Shown here one piece after another: positions 17,739 to 24,744 of a stretch of DNA of 35,938 bases. The position numbers were made by a program, and so were the translations under genes. Numbering within the stretch: position 1 is the stretch's first letter; each line of letters opens with the position of its first letter. A model generated the notes under the pieces. The model did no database searches. It was given only the letters and a program-made list of their open reading frames with translations, and was not told the origin of the DNA. The DNA comes from Clostridia bacterium (GTDB lineage: Bacteria; Bacillota; Clostridia; Christensenellales; Maliibacteriaceae): contig JAFRLQ010000039.1 of assembly GCA_017431145.1 (NCBI GenBank), positions 1-35,938 of the forward strand, given 5' to 3'.

Positions 17739-18528
17739 CATCACGGTCGGTCAGTACCTGCCGGGAACATCGGCAGTACACCGCCTGGACCCCCGGGTGA
17801 AGATCCTTTTGACGGCGTTCTACATCGCGGCGATCTTCATCGCGAAGAAGTACTGGATGTATGCGGTGTTTGCCGCCTATATCATCGCGGCCGCGCTGAT
17901 CGCGAGAGTGCCGCTGAAACTGCTTCTGAAGAGCATCCGTCCGATCCTTTTCATCGTCGTGTTCACGTTTGTCATGAACCTGCTTCTGGTGCGCGAAGGA
18001 AACCTTCTGTGGTCGTTCTGGAAGATCAGGATCTATTCGGAAGGGATCCATTACGCGGTGCGCCTTGCGCTGCGCCTGATACTGCTTCTGTTCGGTACGA
18101 GCATGCTGACGTTCACGACGTCCCCGATCGCGCTGACAGACGCGCTGGAACGGCTGATGAAGCCGCTTTCCGTGATCAAATTTCCCGCGCACGAGCTTGC
18201 CATGATGATGACGATCGCGCTGCGCTTCATCCCCACACTGCTGGAGGAAGCGGACAAGATCATGAAAGCGCAGAAGGCAAGAGGCGCGGAGTTCGATACG
18301 GGGAATCTCTTCAAGAAAGCGAAAGCGATGATCCCGCTTCTCGTTCCGCTGTTCGTCAATGCGTTCCGGCGCGCGGACGAGCTGGCGATGGCGATGGAGT
18401 CGCGCTGCTATCACGGAGGAAAGGGAAGAACGAGACTGAGAGTCATGCGCCTCACATATGTCGACGCAGTCGCGATCGGCATCAACGTGCTGCTGCTCGG
18501 CCTTCTGATCTTCTCCAGACTGATATGA
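17728..18528 (+). CDS. ecfT: Energy-coupling factor transporter transmembrane protein EcfT
   Basis: EcfT is the membrane scaffold that joins the two ATPases to an S component. The 266-residue product has several hydrophobic helices at its N-terminal half and the two cytoplasmic coupling motifs: KARG near residues 183-186 and AMESRCY at 222-228, which contact the ATPases. The start at 17728 overlaps ecfA2 by 11 bases; the longer frame from 17689 lacks family similarity. The stop overlaps truA in an ATGA. Confidence 0.95.
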   Translation: MMNNITVGQYLPGTSAVHRLDPRVKILLTAFYIAAIFIAKKYWMYAVFAAYIIAAALIARVPLKLLLKSIRPILFIVVFTFVMNLLLVREGNLLWSFWKIRIYSEGIHYAVRLALRLILLLFGTSMLTFTTSPIALTDALERLMKPLSVIKFPAHELAMMMTIALRFIPTLLEEADKIMKAQKARGAEFDTGNLFKKAKAMIPLLVPLFVNAFRRADELAMAMESRCYHGGKGRTRLRVMRLTYVDAVAIGINVLLLGLLIFSRLI

Positions 18529-19292
18529 CGAAAAGGATCAGGCTCGTAATTGAATATGACGGAACCGCCTACGGCGGATGGCAGTATCAGCTGAACGCGC
18601 CGACGGTGCAGGAAGAGCTTGAAAAAGCGCTGCTGGAACTGACGGGAGAAAAGATCCGTGTAACGGGTGCGTCCAGGACGGACGCCGGCGTACACGCCAG
18701 AGCCCAGGTCGCACACTTTGATACGCAGAGCAGGATCCCCGCGGACCGGTTTTCATATGCGCTCAACACGCTCCTGCCCAAAGACATCCGGGTACAGGAA
18801 TCCGCTGAAGCGCCAGCGGATTTTCACGCCAGGTTCTGGACGAAGGGCAAGGAGTATTCCTATACGATCTGGAACAGCACGCATGCATCCGCGCTTCTGG
18901 CAGACAGGGCGTGGTGCGTCTATCCGCAGCTGGATATTGCAAAGATGCGGGAAGCCGCGCGGCTGCTTGAGGGGGAACATGATTTCCGGGCGTTCTGCGC
19001 GACCGGCGGACAGACGAAGACGACGGTACGTACGGTCCATGAGATCCGCGTCGAGGAAACAGAGCCGCATCTGATCAGGATCCGCGTTTCAGGCAACGCG
19101 TTTCTGTACAACATGGTGCGGATCATTGCCGGCACGCTTGCGGATATCGGAACGGGAAGGCTGACGGTGGATACGGTAACGCGGATGCTGGAGACCGGAG
19201 ATAGGACGATCGGCGGACCGACCGCTCCGGCGCAGGGCCTTACGCTGGAAAGGATCGATTATTACGAATCGAAACCGGACTGGGTGCGCTGA
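18525..19292 (+). CDS. truA: tRNA pseudouridine(38-40) synthase TruA
   Basis: TruA isomerises uridines 38, 39 and 40 in the tRNA anticodon arm. The 255-residue product has the opening RLVIEYDGTAYGGWQ and the catalytic motif GASRTDAGVHA with the nucleophilic aspartate D53, then HARFWTKGKEYSYTI and FLYNMVRIIAGTL. The true start is at 18525, overlapping the ecfT stop; the frame is open upstream to 18009 but that part only shadows ecfT. The ecfA1-ecfA2-ecfT-truA order after rplQ is widespread in Firmicutes. Confidence 0.96.
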   Translation: MTKRIRLVIEYDGTAYGGWQYQLNAPTVQEELEKALLELTGEKIRVTGASRTDAGVHARAQVAHFDTQSRIPADRFSYALNTLLPKDIRVQESAEAPADFHARFWTKGKEYSYTIWNSTHASALLADRAWCVYPQLDIAKMREAARLLEGEHDFRAFCATGGQTKTTVRTVHEIRVEETEPHLIRIRVSGNAFLYNMVRIIAGTLADIGTGRLTVDTVTRMLETGDRTIGGPTAPAQGLTLERIDYYESKPDWVR

Positions 19293-19310
19293 CGCGAAGG
19301 TTCCGCGCGG

Positions 19311-19339
19311 TTGAGAAAGTGGAAGAACTGTGGTAGAAT
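19311..19339 (+). promoter_or_regulatory. Promoter of the tRNA-Arg gene
   Basis: TTGAGA at 19311-19316 and TAGAAT at 19334-19339 are 17 bases apart. Transcription would start about ten bases before the mature tRNA 5' end, so the tRNA appears to be an independent unit rather than the tail of the truA transcript. Confidence 0.7.
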
Positions 19340-19356
19340 AGACAGGTCCAAAACAG

Positions 19357-19430
19357 GTACCCGTAGCTCAGTTGGATAGAGCGTTGGACTCCGACTCCAA
19401 AGGTCAGAGGTTCGAATCCTCCCGGGTACA
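19357..19430 (+). tRNA. tRNA-Arg (anticodon CCG)
   Basis: The cloverleaf folds by eye: a 7-base-pair acceptor stem (19357-19363 with 19423-19429), D arm GCTC/GAGC, anticodon stem TTGGA/TCCAA around the loop CTCCGAC, and TTCGAAT in the T loop. The anticodon CCG decodes CGG. The discriminator base is A and no CCA is encoded, so the end must be added by CCA-adding enzyme. The outermost T-stem pair is A19406 opposite C19422, a mismatch. Confidence 0.95.
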
Positions 19431-19435
19431 TGAAA

Positions 19436-19468
19436 CGGCCCCGATCAGAAGATCGGGACCGTTTTTTT
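19436..19468 (+). terminator. Terminator of tRNA-Arg, possibly shared with pyk
   Basis: An 11-position stem (19436-19446 with 19451-19461, one C-A mismatch) closed by an AGAA loop is followed by seven T. On the other strand the same hairpin lies 15 bases beyond the pyk stop but has only three T after it, so its role for pyk would be weaker. Confidence 0.85.
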
Positions 19469-19482
19469 GGCTTTCTTTCGGA

Positions 19483-20895
19483 TCAGACGTAATCGATCTT
19501 GATCAGATTCGTGTTTCCGGACTGTCCGTTCGTTACGCCGCCCGTGATGACGACGATATCGTTGGGCTGAAGTCCCATCACATCCTTTGCGAGCAGTTTG
19601 GCGCTGTAAAAAAGGACCTCCGTGGAGGGGAGAAGCGGACTCATGACCGGTGTGACGGCCCAGGAAAGCGCAAGTTTCCGCCATGTGCGTTCGTTTGTCG
19701 TCAAACCGACGATATCCACGGGCGGGCGGAAGCGGGAGACCATGCGCACGGTCATGCCGGACAGGGAACAGACGATGATGGCCTTGGCCTTGATGTCGAT
19801 CGCCATGCCGCAGGTGGCGTGGCTGATCGAGTCCACCATGTCCCTTGTGATGAATTCGGACGTGCGGAACTGTTTGGCATAGTCGATGGTCTTCTCGGTC
19901 GTTTCCGCGATCTTTGCCATGACCTGAAGTGCAAGGACCGGATGCTTTCCTGCTGCGGTCTCTCCGGACAGCATGATGGCGCTGGTGCCGTCGTAGACGG
20001 CGTTGGCCACGTCCGAGATCTCCGCTCTGGTCGGACGGGTGTTGGTGATCATGGATTCAAGCATTTCCGTCGCCGTGATCACGCGCTTTCCGAGCAGACG
20101 GCACTTTGTGATGAGATGCTTCTGTATCGCGGGCAGCTCCTCATACGGGATCTCGACGCCCATGTCTCCGCGGCCGATCATGATCCCTTCGCATTCCTCG
20201 CAGATCGACTCGATCTCGTCGATCCCGCTCTGGTTCTCGATCTTGGCGATCAGCGCGATAAAGGAGCCGTTGTTTTCTTTCAGGAATTCTTTCACGTCCA
20301 GAAGGTCCTGCTTTCTGGACACAAAGGAACAGGCGATATAGTCGAAATCGTTTCTGATGCCGAAGAGGATGTCTTCCCTGTCCTGGGCGGAGAGGAAGGG
20401 CTGGTCCAGCACTTTGTTCGGAAAACTCATGCTCTTTCTGTTCGACAGCTCTCCGCCGACGGTAACGGTGCACAAAGCATCAGTGTCGGAGACCGATTCC
20501 ACACGGAAGGCCATAAGACCGTTGTTCAGGAGAATCCGGTCCCCCGGTACCAGGTTCTGCATCAGATGATCATAACTGACGGAGACGATGGTCTCGTCGC
20601 CGATGACGTCACGCGTCGTGAAGGTGAAAGGATCGCCCTCCTTCAGAGAGACGGAGCCGTCCTTAAACGTTTTGATCCGGTATTCGGGGCCTTTTGTGTC
20701 CAGCATCAGGGCAATGGGAAGATTCAGTTCGGTGCGGATTTTTTTGATCCGGTTCACGCGGACCTGCTGCTCCTCGTGTGTTCCGTGGGAGAAGTTCAGC
20801 CGCGCGACATTCATGCCCGACAGACACAGCTGACGCAGCGTCTCTTCGTCGTCACAGGCCGGACCGATCGTGCAGATGATTTTTGTTTTTCTCAT
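19483..20895 (-). CDS. pyk: Pyruvate kinase
   Basis: Pyruvate kinase makes ATP and pyruvate from PEP and ADP. The 470-residue product has RKTKIICTIGPA at the start, the K+ site segment ARLNFSHGTH, LDTKGPEYR, the active-site AKIENQSGIDEI (217-228, with K218) and GRGDMGVEIP. It lacks the extra C-terminal PEP-utiliser-like domain of Bacillus enzymes. In the B-domain hinge the usual DDG is NNG (124-126). The DUF362 gene lies 52 bases upstream on the same strand, so the two may be co-transcribed. Confidence 0.95.
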   Translation of the reverse strand: MRKTKIICTIGPACDDEETLRQLCLSGMNVARLNFSHGTHEEQQVRVNRIKKIRTELNLPIALMLDTKGPEYRIKTFKDGSVSLKEGDPFTFTTRDVIGDETIVSVSYDHLMQNLVPGDRILLNNGLMAFRVESVSDTDALCTVTVGGELSNRKSMSFPNKVLDQPFLSAQDREDILFGIRNDFDYIACSFVSRKQDLLDVKEFLKENNGSFIALIAKIENQSGIDEIESICEECEGIMIGRGDMGVEIPYEELPAIQKHLITKCRLLGKRVITATEMLESMITNTRPTRAEISDVANAVYDGTSAIMLSGETAAGKHPVLALQVMAKIAETTEKTIDYAKQFRTSEFITRDMVDSISHATCGMAIDIKAKAIIVCSLSGMTVRMVSRFRPPVDIVGLTTNERTWRKLALSWAVTPVMSPLLPSTEVLFYSAKLLAKDVMGLQPNDIVVITGGVTNGQSGNTNLIKIDYV

Positions 20896-20947
20896 GGTGT
20901 CACCTCATCAATGGTTATTCGTTTGGTTTTCTTTATAGAATTGCGCT

Positions 20948-22111
20948 CTAAGCATGTGCACGTTTTTTCGAAAAGAGTGAAAGGAAACGCGTGACCGGCG
21001 TTCTTTTTACCCGCATCGCTCCTTTGGGACAGAACTCTTGGCAGCAGAAGCAGTGGATGCACTTGGAACGGTCGATCGAGGGCTTTCCGTTTTTCATCAC
21101 GATCGCCTTTGCGGGGCAGATGGAGGCGCATTTTCCGCATCCGATACAGTCTTTGGGAGAAAGACCGGGACGGGACTGCAGCGCTGTTCGGAGGAAAGTA
21201 TGTACGAGCTTCCCGGAAAGTCCGCTGGAACGGAACTGGAAATCACGTTTTCCTGCAGCGTGCAGGAAGCCGTTGATGACCGTTCCGGTGCCGTCTCCTT
21301 CCAGATGAAGTTCTTCAAATCTTTCGGGGCAAAGGCCTCTTCTCATGGCTGCGCGCAGCGTGGGCACGCTCTGCGGATCCAGTGACAGCACATGGGCTGC
21401 GGCAAGATCCAGTTTGTGGGGGCTGGCCGACGCCATGATCAGTCCGATGTCCCGCGGTGTGCCCTGCGTCGGTCCGTTGCCTTCCATCCCTGTCACGGCG
21501 TCGCAGACGCACAGGACCGGCTTGAGATAGGCGCTCAGGTCCACGATCATGTCGGAGAAGACGTCGGGATCCGGGAAACGGAAGTGATATTCCGGCTTCA
21601 TCGTTCCGGGAATGCTGCCGAACATGTTCTTCGCGGCGCAGGTCATGTTCATCATGCCGTGCGTCTTCAGTTTGCAGCAGTTGATGATCATATCCGCATC
21701 CAGAAGATAGGACGTGACGGAAAACTGCTTGGCCGCGGCGGCTTCGGGGAAGGAGATATCCGTGATGCTGAGATCCTCGTTCAGACGCACGCTGCCGCTG
21801 ACCAGGCTTTCCAGACCGCATACTCTGTAGGCGTGATGCAGGACGGGAAGATTGAACAGATTCCCGGGGCTGTCGCCGATCACGACCTGCGCGCCGCGGG
21901 CTGTCAGAAGACCGCATAGCTCGCGCAGGACAGCTGGGTGTGTGGTGGTTGCCTTGTCCGGATCCATCGCCGATACCAGGTTGGTCTTGATCGCGATCTT
22001 CATACCGGGACGGATCCCGGGAAGAAAAGGCGCGACGGCCAGGGTCAATGCGCTGCGGACATGCACGGGCGCATAATCCGGGCAGGCATACATGCAAACA
22101 TCTGTGGACAT
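20948..22111 (-). CDS. DUF362 domain protein with C-terminal 2x[4Fe-4S] ferredoxin domain
   Basis: The 387-residue product has a DUF362 domain over about residues 10-270 (KIAIKTNLVSAMDPDKATTT, then VVIGDSPGN and NCCKLKTHGMMNMTCAAKNM), followed by a bacterial ferredoxin fold. The eight cluster ligands are C322, C325, C328, C332 and C351, C354, C357, C361. The family is often named iron-sulfur cluster-binding protein, and its reaction is unknown. It has no signal peptide, so it is cytoplasmic. GAAAGGA precedes the start. It lies upstream of pyk on the minus strand. Confidence 0.88.
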   Translation of the reverse strand: MSTDVCMYACPDYAPVHVRSALTLAVAPFLPGIRPGMKIAIKTNLVSAMDPDKATTTHPAVLRELCGLLTARGAQVVIGDSPGNLFNLPVLHHAYRVCGLESLVSGSVRLNEDLSITDISFPEAAAAKQFSVTSYLLDADMIINCCKLKTHGMMNMTCAAKNMFGSIPGTMKPEYHFRFPDPDVFSDMIVDLSAYLKPVLCVCDAVTGMEGNGPTQGTPRDIGLIMASASPHKLDLAAAHVLSLDPQSVPTLRAAMRRGLCPERFEELHLEGDGTGTVINGFLHAAGKRDFQFRSSGLSGKLVHTFLRTALQSRPGLSPKDCIGCGKCASICPAKAIVMKNGKPSIDRSKCIHCFCCQEFCPKGAMRVKRTPVTRFLSLFSKKRAHA

Positions 22112-22142
22112 GGGAAGGTCCTTTCTTGTCGTACTTGTTCTG

Positions 22143-22148
22143 ATTATA
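22143..22148 (-). promoter_or_regulatory. Possible -10 box for the DUF362 gene
   Basis: On the minus strand a perfect TATAAT lies about 32 bases before the DUF362 ATG. No convincing -35 hexamer is found 16-18 bases further up, so it would need an activator or be a weak promoter. A 7-base-pair inverted repeat (22163-22169 with 22174-22180) sits over the expected -35 position and could be an operator. Confidence 0.35.
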
Positions 22149-22186
22149 GTACAAATTATGCGTCTTCCGGCGACGGAAGAAAAAGG

Positions 22187-22215
22187 TTGACAAAACTTTT
22201 CCGTGTTGTTACATT
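22187..22215 (+). promoter_or_regulatory. Promoter of the T-box leader and symporter
   Basis: A perfect TTGACA at 22187-22192 and TACATT at 22210-22215 are 17 bases apart. Transcription would begin near 22222, immediately before the conserved T-box stem I sequence. Confidence 0.75.
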
Positions 22216-22221
22216 AAATTC

Positions 22222-22478
22222 CGACAGGCGATGACGAAGAGCAAGTAGCATTTCCGGTCCGGCACAGAGAGTCTGTCGTGCTGGTGGAAGACAGAAGCGG
22301 AAGGAAATGTGAATACAGCTTCCGAGCCTCGCACCGAAGGGATCCGTATCCTGTGTAGGCTGCGACGGGACTCTCCGTTACAGAGGTGTAATCAGTACAC
22401 ATGAGGTTTTCCTTCAGGGAAAACGAAAAAAGGTGGTACCACGGTGAAAATCGTCCTTTGGAAAAGGACGTTTTTTTA
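22222..22478 (+). promoter_or_regulatory. T-box riboswitch, specifier read as UAC (tyrosine)
   Basis: The leader has the main T-box parts. Stem I begins with GATGACGAAGAGCAAGTA; its upper helix pairs 22248-22255 with 22303-22310. The distal end shows AGAGAG and an apical GTGCTGGTGGAA loop closed by TCTGTC/GACAGA. The specifier loop has AGTA on the 5' side and GAA-TAC-A on the 3' side, giving UAC at 22314-22316. The T-box sequence AGGTGGTACCACGG is at 22431-22444. Uncharged tRNA-Tyr would favour the antiterminator. T-box identity is strong; tyrosine specificity rests on a manual fold. Confidence 0.93.
22452..22477 (+). terminator. T-box-controlled terminator
   Basis: CGTCCTT (22452-22458) pairs with AAGGACG (22464-22470), followed by seven T. 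Its 5' arm overlaps the region that would pair in the T-box antiterminator, so it is the off-state hairpin of the riboswitch. Confidence 0.9.
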
Positions 22479-22513
22479 TTACAAAAAAGTAGTACGGAAG
22501 GACGGAAAAAGAG

Positions 22514-24079
22514 ATGGCAGTAATGATTGTGTTTCTGATCGCGTTTTTTGCGGTCATGGTGACAGTCGGTGTTCTGACCGCCAAACACGCGAAGGATGTT
22601 GACGGTTTCGTTTTGGGAGGGAGAAAAGCCGGAGCCTGGCTTACGGCGTTTGCATTCGGGACCTCGTATTTCTCCGCCGTTATTTTCGTCGGTTATGCCG
22701 GACAGTTCGGCTGGAACTTCGGACTTGCATCGACATGGATCGGTCTGGGCAATGCCTTCATCGGCTCTCTTCTTGCGTGGAATATACTGGGCAGAAGGAC
22801 CCGCGTCATGACGCAGCACATCGAGAGCAGAACGATGCCGGACTTTTTTGCGAAGCGCTTTGACAACAAGACCTTGCGCATCGTCGCGTCGTTTATCGTT
22901 TTCATTTTCCTGATCCCCTACACGGCCTCCCTGTATAACGGACTTTCGAGCCTGTTCGGGATCGCGTTCAACATTCCCTACTGGGTGATCATCCTTGTGA
23001 TGGCGGCGCTTACGGCTGTGTACGTGATCTTCGGCGGATACATGGCGACCGCAGTCAACGATTTCATTCAGGGCATCATCATGCTGATCGGTATTGTGGC
23101 TGTGATCGCGGCGGTGTTTGCCGACAACGGCGGCTTCATGAGCGCAGTAAACAAACTCTCCCTGGTAGACGCGGGGACGGAGCTGAACGGCGGAATGACC
23201 TCTTTCTTCGGTCCGGATCCGCTTTCGCTGCTGTTCGTCGTGCTTCTGACCTCTCTGGGAACATGGGGACTGCCGCAGATGGTCGGCAAGTTCTACTCGA
23301 TCAAGAGCGAGGATGCGATCCAGAAAGGAACGATCATTTCCACATTCTTCGCGATCGTCGTGGCAGGCGGATGCTACTTCCTCGGCGGATTCGGCAGGCT
23401 GTACGCAGATAAAGTCGCTGTCGGGGCAAACGGAAAGATCGCGTTCGACAGCATCATCCCTACGATGCTTTCCGGGCTTCCCACCGCGATCATCGGGATC
23501 GTGATCGTACTGGTCCTTGCGGCTAGCATGTCCACGTTGTCTTCGCTGGTTCTGACCTCGAGCTCCACGCTGACACTCGACGTGATCCAGCCCCTGGGGA
23601 AAAAGGAGATGACCCCCAAGAAACAGCTGATCCTGATGCGCGCGCTGATCGTGTTCTTCATCGTCGTTTCCGCGGTGATCGCGATCGTGAAGGACGCATA
23701 CGGATTCACATTCATCGCCCAGATGATGGGTGTGTCTTGGGGCGCGCTCGCAGGCGCCTTCCTTGCGCCGTTCCTTTACGGGCTCTACTGGAAGAAGACG
23801 ACGGTCGCGTCCGTGTGGGCAAGCTTCATCTTCGGCTGCGGCACGATGATCTTCCAGCTGGTCGTTTCACTGGCGGGCATCAAGATCGCGAATCCCGTGC
23901 TGGGATATCTGTTTGCGAACTCGATCCGCTCCGGCGTCGTCGCCATGGTCGGCGGATTGATCCTCGTTCCGGTCGTCAGTCTCCTCACGCGGAAGATGGA
24001 TACGGCGCAGGTAGACGGGATCTTCTCCTGCTATGACAGTGTCGTGACCACGACCGTGAAGAACGATCTGGGCGAATGA
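22514..24079 (+). CDS. Sodium:solute symporter family protein, candidate tyrosine transporter
   Basis: A 521-residue polytopic membrane protein of the SSS family, with about 13 hydrophobic helices. Family features are GFVLGGRKAGAWLTAFAFG after helix 1, YVIFGGYMATAVNDFIQG in the middle and VLAASMSTLSSLVLTSSSTL in helix 9, the sodium-site region. SSS members import sugars, amino acids, vitamins or carboxylates with Na+; the sequence does not fix the substrate. The Tyr-type T-box upstream points to tyrosine or a related compound. GGAAGGA lies 11 bases before the ATG. It is transcribed alone. Confidence 0.88.
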   Translation: MAVMIVFLIAFFAVMVTVGVLTAKHAKDVDGFVLGGRKAGAWLTAFAFGTSYFSAVIFVGYAGQFGWNFGLASTWIGLGNAFIGSLLAWNILGRRTRVMTQHIESRTMPDFFAKRFDNKTLRIVASFIVFIFLIPYTASLYNGLSSLFGIAFNIPYWVIILVMAALTAVYVIFGGYMATAVNDFIQGIIMLIGIVAVIAAVFADNGGFMSAVNKLSLVDAGTELNGGMTSFFGPDPLSLLFVVLLTSLGTWGLPQMVGKFYSIKSEDAIQKGTIISTFFAIVVAGGCYFLGGFGRLYADKVAVGANGKIAFDSIIPTMLSGLPTAIIGIVIVLVLAASMSTLSSLVLTSSSTLTLDVIQPLGKKEMTPKKQLILMRALIVFFIVVSAVIAIVKDAYGFTFIAQMMGVSWGALAGAFLAPFLYGLYWKKTTVASVWASFIFGCGTMIFQLVVSLAGIKIANPVLGYLFANSIRSGVVAMVGGLILVPVVSLLTRKMDTAQVDGIFSCYDSVVTTTVKNDLGE

Positions 24080-24098
24080 TCAAAACAAGAATGATACG

Positions 24099-24132
24099 GC
24101 CTTTCCCGGTTTCAATCCGGGAGAGGCTTTTT
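24099..24132 (+). terminator. Rho-independent terminator after the symporter
   Basis: An 11-base-pair stem (24099-24109 with 24117-24127, one G-U) is followed by five T, 20 bases after the symporter stop. It isolates the T-box unit from the next operon. Confidence 0.9.
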
Positions 24133-24178
24133 CGTTTTGGCGGCTACTTTTGCTGTGAGCGATCGGAAGGGAAAGGGT

Positions 24179-24207
24179 TTTTTCTTACGAGCGTTTTGAT
24201 ATATAAT
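24179..24207 (+). promoter_or_regulatory. Probable promoter of the UPF0303-to-transketolase gene run
   Basis: A perfect TATAAT lies at 24202-24207; the matching -35 region is only TTTTTC at 24179-24184, 17 bases upstream. Predicted transcription begins near 24214, about 50 bases before the chosen start codon. No other strong promoter was seen down to 33168. Confidence 0.55.
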
Positions 24208-24263
24208 AGAAACAACGAAGTCATCTTTGTATGACAAAGAGAAAAACAGGAGAACAGGCATAT

Positions 24264-24743
24264 ATGAACAAGGAAGAACTGCTGGCACTGTACGAGGAGG
24301 CGGCGAAGCAGGAAGAGACGCTTTGCTATTCGTCTTTTTCCAAGCAGGATGCGCTGACGCTCGGCATCCGTCTTGCCAAAATGGCGCGGGAGCGCAGAGC
24401 GGATCTGGCGATCGAGATCTGCGTGAATCATGTCGTCTGGTTCAGCACGCTTGTCGGAAACGCCAATGCGGACAATCAGCGGTGGATTGCGCGCAAGCGC
24501 AGGATCGTGGATCTGAAGGAGATGTCCTCCTACAGATACGGACTGTACATGCAGCTGCGCGATCAGAAAATGGAAGACCAGGGACTTGACCCGAACGTGT
24601 ATACGACAAGCGGTGGCGGTTTCCCGATCAGACTGACGGAAACAGGCGTGATCGGATCGGTCTGTGTGTCCGGACTGCCCAGCAAAGAGGACCACGCGAT
24701 CATCTGTGAGGCGTTGAGAAGTATTTTACAGGCGGAGGAATAA
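24264..24743 (+). CDS. UPF0303 family protein (heme-degrading-domain fold)
   Basis: The 159-residue product resembles UPF0303 proteins, with YSSFSKQDALTLGIRLAKMA, VVWFSTLVGNANADNQRWIARK-like blocks, and a glycine-rich GGGFPIR followed by GVIGSVCVSGLP. The fold is related to GlcG/HbpS and the PduO C-terminal domain, but the biochemical role is unknown. The start at 24264 has AGGAGA upstream; an earlier ATG at 24231 lies too near the predicted transcript start and lacks a ribosome binding site. One base separates it from the peptidase gene. Confidence 0.82.
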   Translation: MNKEELLALYEEAAKQEETLCYSSFSKQDALTLGIRLAKMARERRADLAIEICVNHVVWFSTLVGNANADNQRWIARKRRIVDLKEMSSYRYGLYMQLRDQKMEDQGLDPNVYTTSGGGFPIRLTETGVIGSVCVSGLPSKEDHAIICEALRSILQAEE

Positions 24744-24744
24744 C

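Noticed and set aside
20896-20947. Possible separate promoter for pyk in the gap after the DUF362 gene
   Set aside because: On the minus strand only a TATAAA-like box is seen, with no -35 match at a workable distance.
19372-20994. 540-codon plus-strand frame opposite pyk, starting inside the tRNA
   Set aside because: It begins in tRNA-Arg and crosses its terminator; pyruvate kinase on the other strand is unmistakable.
24231-24263. Upstream ATG that would lengthen the UPF0303 protein by 11 residues
   Set aside because: It has no ribosome binding site and lies only about 17 bases from the predicted transcription start, while 24264 has AGGAGA upstream.
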